From Muscardinus avellanarius (lineage: Eukaryota; Chordata; Mammalia; Rodentia; Gliridae), in contig OY726561.1 in assembly GCA_963383645.1 (NCBI GenBank), positions 25,338,826 through 25,402,825 on the forward strand: a DNA stretch of 64,000 nt. The letters are read 5' to 3'. Shown piece after piece: positions 10,685-23,412 of the stretch. The notes beneath the pieces are model-generated. The model saw nothing but the letters and a program-made list of their open reading frames with translations, was not told where the DNA came from and did no database searches. A program made the position numbers and the translations under genes. The first letter of the stretch is position 1, and every line of letters begins with the position of its first letter.

Positions 10685-11240
10685 GCACCAAATGTCCATC
10701 AAGTGATAACTGAATAGATAAGATATAAATGTAACATAAAAAATTTCAGCAATGAAAATAAATATTGATACTCTTTGCAGGCTGCAGGACCATTGAAAAG
10801 ATCATGCTAAGCTAAAGAAGCCCATCACAAAAGTCTATGCATTGTATCATTCCATTTATGTAAAATGTTCATAATTGTAAAATTCATATAAGCAGAAAGT
10901 ACATTAGTGGTGTTCAGAGGCTGAGGAAGGGATCAGGAATGAGTGTGAATGGGTATAAGGATTTTTTCTGTTTGTTCATTTGTGTATTTGTTTGTTAGCA
11001 GTGCTGGCAATCAAACCCAGGGCCTTTTTTATACCAGGCAAGGACTCAACTATTGAGCCAGATCCCCAGTCCTCTATTATTTTGAGAGGTTAATAAAAAT
11101 GTTCTAAAGGTACAAAATGATGATGATTGCATTATTATACATATGTACTAAATTCCACCAGGTTTATATTTTTAAACTGTGACCCTTATGAGACATAAAT
11201 TACATTTCAATAAGATTACTTTTAAAAACTAGCCTGTACT
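10685..11240 (+). mobile_element. ancient LINE-1 (L1M-type) 3' end split by an ID SINE
   Basis: caaatgtccatcaagtgata, ttgtatcattccatttat, a ggctgaggaagggatcagg segment and, after the ID insertion, acataaattacatttcaata are typical of old mammalian L1 3' ends. Coding capacity is destroyed. Confidence 0.65.
10985..11075 (-). mobile_element. ID-like SINE monomer
   Basis: Reverse-strand tRNA-like unit: gtgctggcaatcaaacccag, ataccaggcaaggactcaac, tattgagccagatccccag. It interrupts the ancient L1 at 10685-11240. Confidence 0.75.
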
Positions 11241-11624
11241 TTCTTGATAAATAGCTAGGTAGTAAATAGTTTAGGACAGGTGTCCATATAAAATCTCTAT
11301 TATACACTGTTCTTTTCCATTTTATTTTTATACAAAATCTTAACAATATAGAAATCATTCTTGACATTTAAAGCCTAAAACATAGTAAAGGTGGTTGTTT
11401 CTCGGAGCGTATAGACTGTAGTTTTTCTATCCTTGATCTAGGATGTAGACTATATGTTTCAAAATTTCACTGGACACTAGAATCACCTAAAAATTTTAAA
11501 GTGCAGGTGATTGAACTTTGTCCAGCTTTTCTCAAGCAAAAAAATGAAGATATAAGCCATTGCTATGGGGTATTCGAAATAAGATTAGAAATGTTAAATA
11601 TCATATTTTCAATTGCCCATTTGT

Positions 11625-12048
11625 AGTATAAAGTTCTACTCAGCAGTAAAACGAACAAAATTTTGTCATTTGCAAGACTTGGATAACATTACATTAAGTG
11701 AGATTAGCCAATCACAGAAATTGAAGGGTCATATGTTTTTTCTCATATGCTAGGAAGGAATCAGGATACAAGGGGGACTTGAGATAATGAAGAAAAAATG
11801 CCCAGTAGAGCAAGGGAGGTGATCCAAAGGAGTTGAGGAGGGAGAATTAACAGAAGAAACATTTTCATTGCTGTCGTGCACATATGTGAGAATACCAGTA
11901 CCAATCTCAACATCACGTATGGGCAGGGGAGGCAGTAGAGAGGGAGCCGCGGGAAAAGCTCTCCGAGTACTGTGTACATGGACACAACCATCAGTGTGAA
12001 CGCCATCGTTCTGTGAGAATATAACGCACCAATAACTGTGTAAAAGAA
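11625..12048 (+). mobile_element. LINE-1 3' end
   Basis: ctactcagcagtaaaacg, acattaagtgagattagcc, gaagggtcatatgttttt, then a 3' UTR with acatatgtgagaatacc and a final gagaatataacgcaccaat. The UTR resembles that of the twin-primed L1 at 2041-2880 more than that of 6265-7105, so at least two L1 3'-UTR lineages are present. Confidence 0.8.
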
Positions 12049-13130
12049 TTAGAATACATGAGCTATCTTGCAAAGTAAGCTTACCTCGTGTTAACAACAC
12101 AGTTTCTTACTACTTTTCTTTCCACATGTACAAGGCAATTACATTATAAATCTCTTGTGAGTTTCTGAATCACATACTTTAAAAACTCTTGTATTAGGTT
12201 ATTTTTTTGAATTCTCCATCCTAACAGCCATTAGTAGCTATAGATGTTATTAAGACAAAAGTTGTCAATTTAGTATTCATGCAACTCTGCGCTAAAAAAT
12301 GAAAAGAGATTAATAGGGAAAGAGCACACATAAGGAGTGAAAACATGAATATTAATCCTCTAAGACCAGATTCAATTCATTTATATCTCAGTAGAAATCT
12401 ATGAATTCAAGAGGAAACTAAATATTTTCTGCATCATTGAATGAGGACATTTTCTTCATCAGGAAGGTAATATGGAACTGAAATCTTAATATATCTCATC
12501 TTATTAAAAAAACACAATCAGTAAAATTCTCCCAGGGATAATTCTTTATGAGGAGTGTTGCTGCTTGGATACTTCCAATTTCAGATAAAAATAATAGAAA
12601 AATTATATTTGAACTTGAAACAATGCAAACCATGAAATAAGTTACAAACACTGGTGTAAAACTTAAATAAGTATGCTTCAGAATTTCAGAGGCCAGATAT
12701 AAATCTTCAGAATAACTCGACATTACTAAGATGTTACTAAAAACTTTATATATATTATGAAAACTTTATATATATTATGAAAAATATAAAATAATATATC
12801 TATCGTCATTTTGTAGTGCTATCATTTCATTGTGCTTTCATGCATTTGTAGAATAATAGCTGAAGTTATTTTATATGTATCGAATAAAATAACAACTATT
12901 GAGTTTCAGTGTATTTAAGGCATGTTTCCTGAATAAACAACATAATTACTTTTAAGGTTCTCACAAAGTTAACATGAGGAAATATAAAGATGCTTATAGA
13001 AAATAGTCCCCAGTAGTAGAGAGTTTTATAATTAGTAATCATTCACAAAAAGAGTATAGAAAATAGCAAAACGGGTACCATGTTACTTAGAATATAGTTA
13101 TCTTCTTCTAAAGTTAAAAAGTTTTATATT
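12049..13130. other. unassigned AT-rich sequence with a 20-bp tandem pair
   Basis: No gene or SINE. The 20-mer aaactttatatatattatga is exactly repeated at 12741-12760 and 12761-12780. A 75-codon minus-strand frame (12496-12723) has hydrophobic stretches but no family resemblance and low-complexity AT-driven composition. Confidence 0.5.
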
Positions 13131-13134
13131 GTTT

Positions 13135-13215
13135 TGTTTTGTTTGTGTTGATGCTGGAGATTGAGCCCAGAGCTTTTCGCATGTTAAGCACATGCTCCAA
13201 CAATAAATTAATCCC
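13135..13215 (-). mobile_element. ID-like SINE monomer
   Basis: gatgctggagattgagccc, agagcttttcgcatgttaag, cacatgctccaacaat: an older tRNA-derived ID copy in reverse with the cacatgctcc loop still visible. Confidence 0.7.
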
Positions 13216-13269
13216 CCATTCTCAACAGTTTTAGCTTTTTGATGGCTTGAAAATTGTCTTTGTGTTGTT

Positions 13270-13460
13270 GCTGTTGTTCTTCTTATTATTGTTATTATTA
13301 TTATTAATGATGCTGAGGATTGAACCCAGGGGCATTTTACCTCTGAGTTACATCCCCAGGACCTTTTTAAATTTAATTTGAAATAGAGATTCACTAAGTT
13401 TAGGAAGCTGATCTCAAAACAGCAATCATCCTATCTTATCCTCCCAAGTACTAGCATAAA
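13270..13460 (-). mobile_element. old B1-dID SINE with ATT repeat at its tail
   Basis: (TTATTA)n then gctgaggattgaacccagg, ctctgagttacatcccc, tttgaaatagagattcact, cctatcttatcctcccaag. The terminal 5' B1 bases are lost or diverged. Confidence 0.8.
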
Positions 13461-14222
13461 GGGTCAAAAATTCTCTACATATTTACCAGTTAATAACTTC
13501 ATGGTAATAGGAGTTCTTTGAAATAAATTGCCAGGCCCATAAACTGGCTACTTATGATAAATAAAAACATTAATGAACCAAACAGATAAAGTAAAAATTA
13601 TTCATAATTTGAAATACTTAGGGAAAAAATGAATCAAAAAGTACTTGCAAAGAAGAACCAATTGAAAGTACTACATAAGAAAAACATGAATTGTATTAAA
13701 AATACAGAAGATGAGGTAAATGGTGAAATGATTCTAGCAATAGAGCATTTTCTCACTCATACAAAATTTTATCCTCATTAAAATGTAAATCTTACAAACT
13801 TCAAAATAACCTCATTTTGGAATAGATGTAAAGTAGGTAATTAAAATATACATAAAGACATTAAAATCATTTCCAGGAGAAGAGATAAAAAACAAGAAAG
13901 TAAAATTATAAAACATAATAAATATGAGAAGACTGACAAGTCTACTTGTATTTACTATTGGAATGAGGAGAAAATGAGACAAAACTAAAACTAGAAGAGA
14001 AAATGGTAGAGAATGTGTCAGAGCAGAAAAAAAACTTAAATATACAAGAATACTTATGACCCAGGCAAAATAATCAAGGTGAAATATATAAAGTAAATAT
14101 TAGAAAACCTAAAACTAATATAAATAAATTTTTATAATCACCCCCTAAAATATGAGCTGATGTTTAAATTATAGTGATGAAAAATCTTACCATATATTTT
14201 GTAGAAAAAAAATTTCAAGTAA

Positions 14223-14308
14223 ACCAGGCATGATGGCACACACCTCTAATCCCAATATTTGGGAGTCAGAGAAAGGAGGATTATAGATTCAAAGTCAACC
14301 TCACCTAT

Positions 14309-14351
<43 letters not shown>

Positions 14352-14662
14352 CTGCAGTACCAGGAATGAAAGCCAGGGAAATTCTACCTCCTAGCTATAT
14401 CCTCAGCCCTAGTTTTTCTTTTTTATTTTGAAACAGGGTCTCACTGCGTTGCAAAGGACCTCACTAAGTAGCGGAGGCTGTTGGCAAACCTCCATCCTCC
14501 TGTCTCAGCCTCTCAAATGCTGGGATTACAAGTGTGCACCACCATGCCTAGCTGGTCAACTTCACCAATTTACTGAGACTCTGTTTCAAATAAAAAAATA
14601 AAAAAGGCTGATTGTGTAACTCAGAGCTAGAATGGCTGCATTTAACAGTACCAGGGAGAAAA
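14223..14662 (+). mobile_element. B1-dID SINE split by an inverted SINE
   Basis: The outer plus-strand SINE runs 14223-14305 (accaggcatgatggcacaca to aagtcaacctcacc) and resumes at 14567 (aatttactgagactctgttt, ID half ending cagtaccaggg). The break carries a 12-bp TSD, gtcaacctcacc at 14294-14305 and gtcaacttcacc at 14555-14566 with one mismatch. Confidence 0.85.
14306..14554 (-). mobile_element. B1-dID SINE (long subfamily) nested in 14223-14662
   Basis: Reverse copy with an expanded (TTTA)n tail of about 50 bp at 14306-14350, then gcagtaccaggaatgaaagc, tttgaaacagggtctcactg, gacctcactaagtagcgg, ending ccaccatgcctagct. Confidence 0.9.
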
Positions 14663-15314
14663 AAAAAGGCTCTCAATTGGACAGGATAGGTAAACAAAAT
14701 AAATAAAGAATACCTGTACTTGGTATAAATGAGGAGCTACAAAGAGGCTAGCGCGTTATAGCAGATTTGGAGGAGCAAAAAACCGAAAGAGCAAGTCACA
14801 GAAATAGTAAGGGAATGTTTATATAAATCTGTGTGGTTTATTTTGAGAAGAGAATTCAATTATACTGGGACAAAGTTGCAGTATACTTGCAAATAATTTT
14901 TGTTTCCTATGGCTATTTTAACAAGTCTATCAAAAGGTAAGAGAGGCTTAGAACAGAGAAACAGCTTACATCAAATAAGCTGCAAAAAATCTTCAAACTT
15001 TGAATATAATTGATCCATGATCATACAATATGAAGAGTTAAAATGCCTCAAAATAATTGTTTCGTATTGCAATTCTATTTTCTTAAGTCTTAAAATATAA
15101 GTAACCTAAATTTGTACATTTTGCACACATAACATAATGTAAGACATTATGTTGATCAGAAGAAACTTATCCAGCAGAAATTTAGGGGTTCTACTTCCTT
15201 GTAAATCATGACTGTTTCACATTTGGCTTCCAGTGTTAACCTGTGCCTGTACCAATCACAAGGATAGAATGAGAGATAAAAATACTGTGTTATCTACAAT
15301 GATCTAGGACATAC

Positions 15315-16830
15315 AGAAATGTATTATGCTGAAGATCCTCCATACTGTTTTCCAAAGTGGTTGCACTAATTTGCAATCTCACCAACAATGTTTTAGAGTT
15401 CCCAATTCTCCACATCCCCACCAACATTTGTTTGTGTTTTGAATGATTGCCATTCCAGTTGGGGTTAGGCGAAATCTCAGGGTAGTTTTGATTTGCATCT
15501 CTCTGATTGCCAAAGATGTTGAGCTTTTTTTTTCATGCATTTATTGGCCATTTGAATTTCTTCTTTCGTGAAGTGTCTATTTAGTTCACTTGCCCATTTT
15601 TTGATTGGATTATTTGTTTTTTAGTGTTGATTTTCTTGAATTCTCTGTATATTCTAGATATTAGTCTATTGGAGAAGTAGATGGCAAAAATTTTCTCCCA
15701 TTCTGTTGGCTCTCGATTGAGTTTCTTGACAGTTTCCTTTGCTGTACAGAAGCTCTTCAGTTTCATGCAATACTAAGTATTGATTCACCTTTTAGTTTGT
15801 TGTGCCTTTGGGAGAACAAACTTTCTCGTTGAGAAAGTTATCTGTGCCTATGTGTTGCAGTGTTGGACCTCTGCCCTCTTCAAGGAGCCTCAAGGTCTCT
15901 GATCAAATTTCCAATTCTTTTATCCATCTTGAATTGACTCTTGTGCAGGGTGAGAAAGTGGGATTAATTTCCAGTTTTCTGCATATGGTTAACCAGTTTT
16001 GCCAACACCATTTGTTGAACAGGCTATCTTTTTTCCAGTGTATGTTTTTTGGCCCTTTTGTCAAAAATCAATTGACTGTGTGTGGACTTGTTTCTGAGTC
16101 TTCTATTCTGCTCCCTTGGTCTATGTATCTGTTTTTGTGTCAGTACCATGCTGTTTTTATTAAAATGGCTTTGTATGGAGAATCCACAGAAGAATTGGAA
16201 CAAATTTACCATTGGATTCAGAAATAGCACTTCTGGGTATTGACCCAGAAGAAAGGAAACCAAACTACCAAACTAATTCATGTGTATTTATGTTCATAGC
16301 TACACAATTTACCATAGTCAAAGTATGGAACTAGTCAAGATGTCCATCAAAAGATGAATGGATTACAAAACTGTGGGATATGTACACAATAGAATTTTAC
16401 TCAGCCATAAAAAAAAACAAAATGCAGCATTTCAGGGAAATAGATGGAACTGGAGGACATTATGCTAAGCGAGATTAGTCAGTTTCAGAAAGTAAGAAAT
16501 TGGATGCTTTCCCTAATATGTGAAAGCTAAGGTGAAATGGGTCATAGGAAGATCTCCAGGTGAAAAAGGAGATCCTATAGAGGAGAAAATAAGGCAACCT
16601 AACTATCAGGATGGGAGGGGAGAGAAGGAAACTCTTTAAAGCACAGGATGTACTTATACTTATCCATATCTTAGTCAACCACTAAGTCAAGCATAAGAGG
16701 GAGGAATGGGGAGGGAGTGAGGTGGGGGCTGGGTGGGGGCTGGCTGGGTGATGTGTGCATTTATGTCTACACAAGATTTTACCCCATTATGATGTATAAA
16801 TACAATGCACCAATAAAAAATTAAAAAAAG
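15315..16830 (+). mobile_element. LINE-1 with large 5' inversion (twin priming)
   Basis: 15330-16175 is ORF2 sequence in minus orientation (catactgttttccaaagtgg, gaattctctgtatattctag, accatgctgtttttattaaa). 16176-16830 is plus (agcacttctgggtattgac, gatgtccatcaaaagatgaa, ttttactcagccataaaa), continuing into a 3' UTR with a G-rich gggaggaatggggagggag tract and caatgcaccaataaaaa. The 141-codon open frame at 15802-16227 crosses the inversion junction, so it is a chimera of antisense and sense ORF2 and not a gene. Confidence 0.88.
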
Positions 16831-16852
16831 AAGTATGTATTCTTTCTTTTTT

Positions 16853-17041
16853 CTTTTTGGTGGTACTTGGGTTCCTAGAAACCCTTTTTCCTCCAGGTTG
16901 CACCCCCAGACCTATTTTATACTTTTTACTTTTGGGAACAGGGTCTCTTTAAGTCAGCAAGACTAACTTCGAACCTGCGAGATCCTCCTGTCTCTGCCTC
17001 CCAAGCGTAGGGATTACAAGCGTACACCACCATGCCCAGCA
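16853..17041 (-). mobile_element. B1-dID SINE (compact)
   Basis: ggtggtacttgggttcctag, gacctattttatactttt, ttcgaacctgcgagatcc, ending ccaccatgcccagc. It lies immediately downstream of the L1 A-tail at 16830. Confidence 0.88.
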
Positions 17042-17474
17042 TGAAATATGTATTATTTCTGCATGTACTTTCCTGAGTATAATTATTGGCATGATCTCAT
17101 CTTCCTCAATAGAAATCTGGAGGAATAAAATAGATTAAAATGTTATTTCCATATATAAAGGCATCACTAACAACCTTAGCTACAAGTTACAACAAGTTAA
17201 CAACATTAACCCCCAAGAAGGGAGTTAATGGGATGTGGTTAGGAAGGAAACATACCAAGAAATGTTGTGTGGATATATAAATGTATCAATCATAACACAT
17301 CAATATAATTCTAAAAGTAAAGTAGATTAGGACATATTATCTTGAAGAATGAGTGTGTTTAGTTTGATGGCCAATTTCTATAATAGCATAAGTAACACGA
17401 CTAAATAAAAATACAATTTACTGGAGAGGGGAATGCAGAATAAATTGTCTTGTTTGGGAAAAAAATAAATCAAG

Positions 17475-17658
17475 AGGCGGGTGTGGTGGCTCATGCTTGT
17501 AATCACTGCGCTTGGAAGCCAGAGACAGGAGGATTGCGCAGGTTCGAAGCCAGCCTCGCTTGGCTTAAGAGACCCTGTTTCCAAATAAAAATATAAAATA
17601 GGTCTGGGAGTGTAGCCCGGAGATAGAAGGGTTTCCAGGAACCCCAGTACCACCAAAA

Positions 17659-17693
<35 letters not shown>

Positions 17694-17697
17694 ATAT
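17475..17697 (+). mobile_element. B1-dID SINE (compact) with AAAT tail array
   Basis: gcgggtgtggtggctcatgc, caggttcgaagccagcc, ataggtctgggagtgtagcc, aaccccagtaccacc, followed by about 10 AAAT units. Confidence 0.9.
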
Positions 17698-19849
17698 CAA
17701 GATATCAATTTTGGACATGTGGCATTTGAGGAACTTACTAGACATTCAAGTGAGCATGCTGAGAAAATATATTATATGGATTTCTTCATTTAAAGAAGAA
17801 AGACAGCATCTCATAAAACTGAAGAAAAACTTCCACATCAAATAGACTTTAAATGACCTGCTTATGTGATTATGAGGACTAAGGTATGAGAACAGCACTC
17901 TTACATTCTCCAGTATTTGTTCAGAGAAATGAACAGAAATCAAAATCTGACATTAAAAGGTTGGTAAGGCCATGCCCAAGCTAATTTGTCATCCCTTTTA
18001 ATTTTGTCAGTGAAATAAGAAGTCAGGTCATACATTGAGAGTGAGTATCAAGAAGAGGGCATTTGAAGAGGAGAAAGGGCTATGAAATAGAAGAGTAAAA
18101 GGGTAAATGGACTTGTAGAAATATATAGGATTGACAGGCCTCAGTGACACCAATCAATTGGCAGAGCCATAATTATTTTGAAGTTTCTAACTTTAGAGTA
18201 AGTCCACTCAATCAGGTTTTATGGTTTTTCTTCTACATTAAGCTACCCTACTGAAGACATAAACTAGGCTTTTTATTTTCTTTCAGGCTTGCATCATGAA
18301 AATAGTGATTTGCTGTAAAGTATTAGTATGTAAGCAAGGACTTAAATTATCAATGGGATTGGATAAATAGTAAATTAGAATGTTGAAAGAATGAGTGTGG
18401 TAAATAATAGAAAGTTGGTACGTTTGATGAGTTTCAAACTTCATTGTTATAGATAAAAGTTAATTTAAGTAAATGGAGTCATTTACTTTCTTCATTGGTA
18501 AGATGATTTAACCATAGCATTTATTAATAGTAGTAGGACTTTATTATTAACGGCTTTAAAAGTACCTGAAAAACTTAATAAGTGTGCAGAGTTCTATTAT
18601 AACTAAATAATTATTGTAAAATCATGGTAAAATGATATAACCCTGTTAGTGAAATGAGCAGAGTATGATCAAAAAGAATTAAAAATGTACAACTGGATTC
18701 ATGTGAATGTCAGAAAACGTATCATGATAAAACAATATAATGTGTCAGTGAGAAAAGGATGATTAAAATCATTTGGACAAAATATTAACATTTAGAATTA
18801 CATCTTTATCATATGCTATGTAGAAAATATATAGAAGCCAAATTAATGGCTAAACTTCGAAGAAGAAAATTAAAAATTCAATTAAATAAAATTCAAATAA
18901 CTTATTTTTTAAGGTTATGAATGGAAATAGATGCAGTGCACCGATATCAAAGGAATATATTCTAAGAAAAATTATGGATTAGAATACGTACATAAAAATT
19001 AAGATTGTTTTGTTCAACAAGAATCACAAATGTAAAGACAGCCTAGCAAAGGATGTATGTATCATATAAACATAAAAATGGATTCATTTCTCAAATATAA
19101 AAGGTAATCCTTCCTATATTCAAAGTGGGGATAGTCCTAATGAAGTGGTTGTATAGTTTGCTAGAGATCTATGAGAGAATTTTCTGATTTTGACTCACTA
19201 TCAGTGATAGTCAATGAATCTATTAGTACCCAGATCAGAAACATAACCTAACCCAGGTCCTAGAAAGTCTGTTGGGAGGCCTCTTCCTCATCCCCTGAAA
19301 GAAGTTGGTACCTGCAGTGGTATGTTGTAAATCTTTTTCTCTTTTACTAGAATTAAATAAAATACAAAATTAAAAGATTTATATAAAATGTGTTCACTGT
19401 ATAAAATGTGGACAGTGAGCCTGAGTTTTGATATCCCAGAGTATTAGAAAATTCTTATAAATAAAATTGCTTTAGTAAAAAACATCAGCTGTCTATTTAA
19501 ACTGAGAAAATATAGCACTTAAATTTGAAAGATATAATTGGTAGGAAGTATTAGGAAAATTACTTCATGGAAAAGATAATATAATTGGCCTTTGAAATGA
19601 TTATAAAATTATCTTTAAGAAAAAGAACAGCTCATTCACACCTTGCCAAGTTATAAAAAATAATAATAATAATTGTTTTTTATTTTGGAGAAAAATGTGA
19701 AACTAAAAAGTGGAGATAGTGAGTGAATAAGTTCATCAGTTGGAAAATTGTCCAGTTGATAAGTGGGCAGAAAGATGCCTTATTTATTATTTCAGCAATA
19801 ATAATTCCTTGGTAAGTTTTCATCTACCCCCATGAGGCTGAAATTTTGA
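17698..19849. other. unassigned AT-rich sequence
   Basis: About 2.1 kb without SINE, recent L1, long open frame or simple repeat that I can recognise. It could hold repeats too old to identify by eye. Confidence 0.4.
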
Positions 19850-20360
19850 GAAACAGTAGTCTAAGCCTTTTCCTGTGGGTCTGGAAAGCAGTACAGTAAT
19901 TCTGTGGCTCATCCCAGAAGAATATAAAAAATTAAGTAAAATTTTTCCTGGGATCTGGCAATCCACTCCTGCACACATCCAAAGGAAACTCCTGTCCAGT
20001 CTCAAGAGGAACATTTATAGGGATTTTCTTTCTCTTGTTGCATTGTTCAATGTTAGAAACAATACCCCTCAGATAAAAGAAACAAATGTGAAATGCCAAA
20101 CACATACACAAAACGCTTGCCCAACAATGTCAAGCAGTGAGCTTCTATGTACAGCGACATAGCAGCAGTACAATCCTATATTACATTCTATCACAGAATG
20201 CTGAGTGAGAAAATGAAAAGTATAAAGAAGGAGAAGCATGTTGTAACAAAATTAAATGTAAACATAAAATTATTTAACAGTAATTTATAAGTACACAGGT
20301 ATATTCTTGATACATATCAAACACATTGAATTATATACTTAAGAGAACAGATCGATGGTG
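19850..20360 (+). mobile_element. possible ancient LINE-1 (L1M-type) 3' ORF2 remnant
   Basis: gatctggcaatccactcctg, cacacatccaaaggaaac and a preceding ggaaagcagtacagtaatt match the layout of old L1 ORF2 3' ends (agcaatcccactcctggg ... atccaaaggaaatg). Downstream sequence is too diverged to follow. Confidence 0.45.
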
Positions 20361-20420
20361 TGAATAGAAATGAAGAAACAGAAAGAATAGACTCTGATGG
20401 CCATAGAAATCTGTGACGTT

Positions 20421-20633
20421 GCTGGGCGTTGTGGTGCACCCTTGTAATCCCCGCGCTTGGGAGGCTGAGACAGGAGGATCGCATGAAGCCAGCCTCAGCT
20501 ACTTACTGAGGCTTTCAGCAACTTAGCGAGACCCTGTTTCCAAATAAAATATAAAACAGGGCTGGGAGTATAGCCTGGAGGTAGAAAGCCTCTGGGTGCC
20601 ACCCCTAGTACCACCAAAAAAAAAAAAAAAAAG
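20421..20633 (+). mobile_element. B1-dID SINE (long subfamily)
   Basis: gctgggcgttgtggtgcacc, gcctcagctacttactgagg, cagcaacttagcgagaccc, gggctgggagtatagcctgg, cctagtaccacc plus a 17-A tail. Confidence 0.92.
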
Positions 20634-21025
20634 TATGACATTAATTGAGAAAGAACTATCATATCTAACAAATAAAGGAGTGATATATACTTACCATTTT
20701 ATTTTCTACACAAAACAAAATTTTCTATACTTGTTTTACTTATAGAATTTATTTTAATTATCTAACAAAAGTGTTTGTGAACCCAACCCTTTACTGATAT
20801 TTCTGTCTTTGTAAAGATAGAGTATTAATAGGAATTGACATAATTTACATATTTGTACAAGTAAATGATTTTCCTTCTGAGGCAAATCCATTAGATTTAT
20901 TGTTTTGTTAATTTTTGATTATTAATAAATTTATATAAATAAAAAATTAATATTTATTTCAGTAAAATTCTGATTCTCTTTCCTTAGCTTTATTCTCTTA
21001 ATAGGTTCTAAAAATAAAACCAACA

Positions 21026-21246
21026 GCAGGGCGTGGTAGCGCACGCTTGTAATCCCCGCGCTTTGGAGGCAGAGACAGGAGGATCACACTGATTCGAAGC
21101 CAGCCTTTGCTGGCTTAAGAGACCCTGTTTCCAAATAAAAATATAAAATAGGTCTGAGAGTATAGCCTGGAGGTAGAAGGATTTCCAGGAACCCCAGTAC
21201 CACAAAATTAATTAATTAATTAATTAGTTAGTTAATTAATTAATAA
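21026..21246 (+). mobile_element. B1-dID SINE (compact) with ATTA tail array
   Basis: cagggcgtggtagcgcacgc, attcgaagccagcctttgc, ataggtctgagagtatagcc, ccccagtaccac, followed by (AATT/ATTA)n at 21207-21246. Confidence 0.9.
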
Positions 21247-22829
21247 AATAAATAAAACCATTTTCTTTAATATTTTAATTAAAATGAGAAAATAAGGTTC
21301 TAAGGCAGAAAAAAAGATAATTATAACTTGTAAGTTCATATGTAAATTCATATTATTTTAAATCCTTGTATTATACTATAACAATTGTCTGAAAAACATA
21401 GGCAATATTTATCATGTAATGCAATACGGGTTTTCACTTAGAATTACTCCAAATAATAAAAGGTAACTAGCACTTTACTTTCTCACTTTCAGATTGCTTT
21501 TTCTCTTGTCTTGAACTTGAATTTAGAAATGGCAGAATCTCAATAGAGGTAGAGGGTAATTTCCCACAAGACCTGGCTAATTTATAGCTTTCAACACACC
21601 AATGACCCCTGCAATTTGGCAGTTGCTTCATTAATTCCTCTACACCTGCTCCATTTATCTTGGGGGAAAAAAAAGATGGATAAAAGGCACAATATTTTTT
21701 TTTCACTGCAGCTATTGTGAAGAACAGTTCTTCATGTCTTTCTGAAGTAAATTGTAGCCAGCATTATGGAGAACAAAAAGACAGCAGTGTCAAATGGATG
21801 TTTCCAGTTTGTCACTGGGTTGGAAAAGTTAAAAAGCACATATTCTTAGAAGTTTATTTTGTTTTGTCCTTTGAAAAAGTTATATTTATTCAAGAAAAAA
21901 AAACAGTTTTTATTAGAGCCTACCATCAGATTCATGTAATTCTAGGCTATGCAAAATAAAAATAATTTGAGAGATTTAAAAATATTTCTTTATACTTGAT
22001 AATTTATGTAGGCATCTTGATTATGTATGTATCTTCCTATTTATATACCTATACATATATATTCTATCCATTAACAAATCTGAACATAATTTTAGACTAG
22101 CCACGTTTTATATGTTTATGATAACAAATTTATTTTTATTAAATATAAACTCTAATTTTGGTATTACTAGCAAGAGGGACAACTGGTGTCAATGAATAAG
22201 ACTACATTAATTATAAGCAAAGGATTTTGTTATAAAAGCAAATCACGTCCAAAGATGACTATACAATAATTTATTGCCTTCTGTTCTTTCTAAATTGACA
22301 GACTGTAGACTGCATGAAAATGAGTACAATTTACATTTTGTTTTATTTTTTCTTTAATTATAACAAATAATTTGAATTCCATTAAGTAATCAGTGCATTT
22401 TAAAATATAATTGAATTAGACAAACTATAGCTCTTAGAACTTTTGGGAATTTACACTTATGTAGATAAAAGGGGGGATAAAAGTTAAAATTTTATTGATG
22501 TTTTCTCCAGGATTTATATTTTAATATAAATTTTTGAAAGTTGGTCATAATTTGATTTGAAAAGGTTTATGTTTAACAGAAATTGTTTTCTTGTGTTACT
22601 TAAATTCTATTATATATCAACCTCACACATTAAAGCTATTGTTCTCAACAGACTGAATCATAAAATACTGATAAATTATATCATCTCCAGATCATTAAAA
22701 TAGGAACCACTAAAACAATTTTTTACACTCACACAATATGGATATTTTTGTATATTTTAATCTATACTCTCTAGTTATAAACACTTTAATAAGGTAATTA
22801 ATGTTTCAGATGCTACTAAACATGGCTTG
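21247..22829. other. unassigned AT-rich sequence
   Basis: No recognisable gene or repeat. Two opposed 79-80 codon frames at about 21467-21959 show no motif or codon bias that I can defend. Confidence 0.4.
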
Positions 22830-23290
22830 TGTGATTTTAACTGTGTCCATCAACCAAAGAATGGATAAAGAAAACATGGAACATATGTACAGTGCAATAC
22901 TATTCAGCCTTAAAAGAAAATAAAATTATTTCAATTGTGGAACTATAGATAAAACTGTAGATCATGACAGTAAGTGAAGTACTCCAGGCACAGAAAGACA
23001 AGTAGTGCCTTGTCTTCCTCACATGTCGAGCCTAGCAAAGTTGATCTCAAAGAATTGAGATCATAAAGGTGGTAACCAGAGGCTGTGGACACAGGGAACG
23101 GGAGGATAAAAAAGATTGATCTTTGGGCACACCAAGTTACAGTTAGACTGGATCAAGAAGTTCTGGTATGCCATTACATAAGAGGGTGGCCACAGAAAAC
23201 AATGCACTATATATTTAAAACAAATAGAAGGAAAGATTTTGAATATTTTAATCCTAAAATAATTATTAAAGTTTGAAGAAATAGATATGT
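22830..23290 (+). mobile_element. ancient LINE-1 (L1M-type) 3' end
   Basis: ctgtgtccatcaaccaaaga, atggataaagaaaacatgg, gcaatactattcagcctta, agtaagtgaagtactccagg, ggtaaccagaggctgtgg. These are the conserved old L1 ORF2/3'-UTR landmarks, diverged and frame-broken. Confidence 0.75.
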
Positions 23291-23314
23291 TTAGTTTCAT
23301 TCATCATCACATAC

Positions 23315-23320
<6 letters not shown>

Positions 23321-23411
<91 letters not shown>

Positions 23412-23412
23412 A
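23321..23412. repeat. compound microsatellite (CT)n(AT)n(GT)n
   Basis: About 19 CT, then about 15 AT, then about 12 GT dinucleotides in direct succession. Purine/pyrimidine tracts of this kind can form alternative DNA structures and are likely length-polymorphic. Confidence 0.95.

Noticed and set aside
15802..16227. 141-codon open frame
   Set aside because: It crosses the inversion point of a twin-primed L1: part antisense, part sense ORF2.
21008..21205. Recurring peptide containing WWYWGSWKPFYL in frames at about 2944, 5919, 9424, 17503, 21008, 39231, 49330 and 52238
   Set aside because: This is the antisense translation of the SINE right half, repeated because the SINE is repeated. It is not a protein family.
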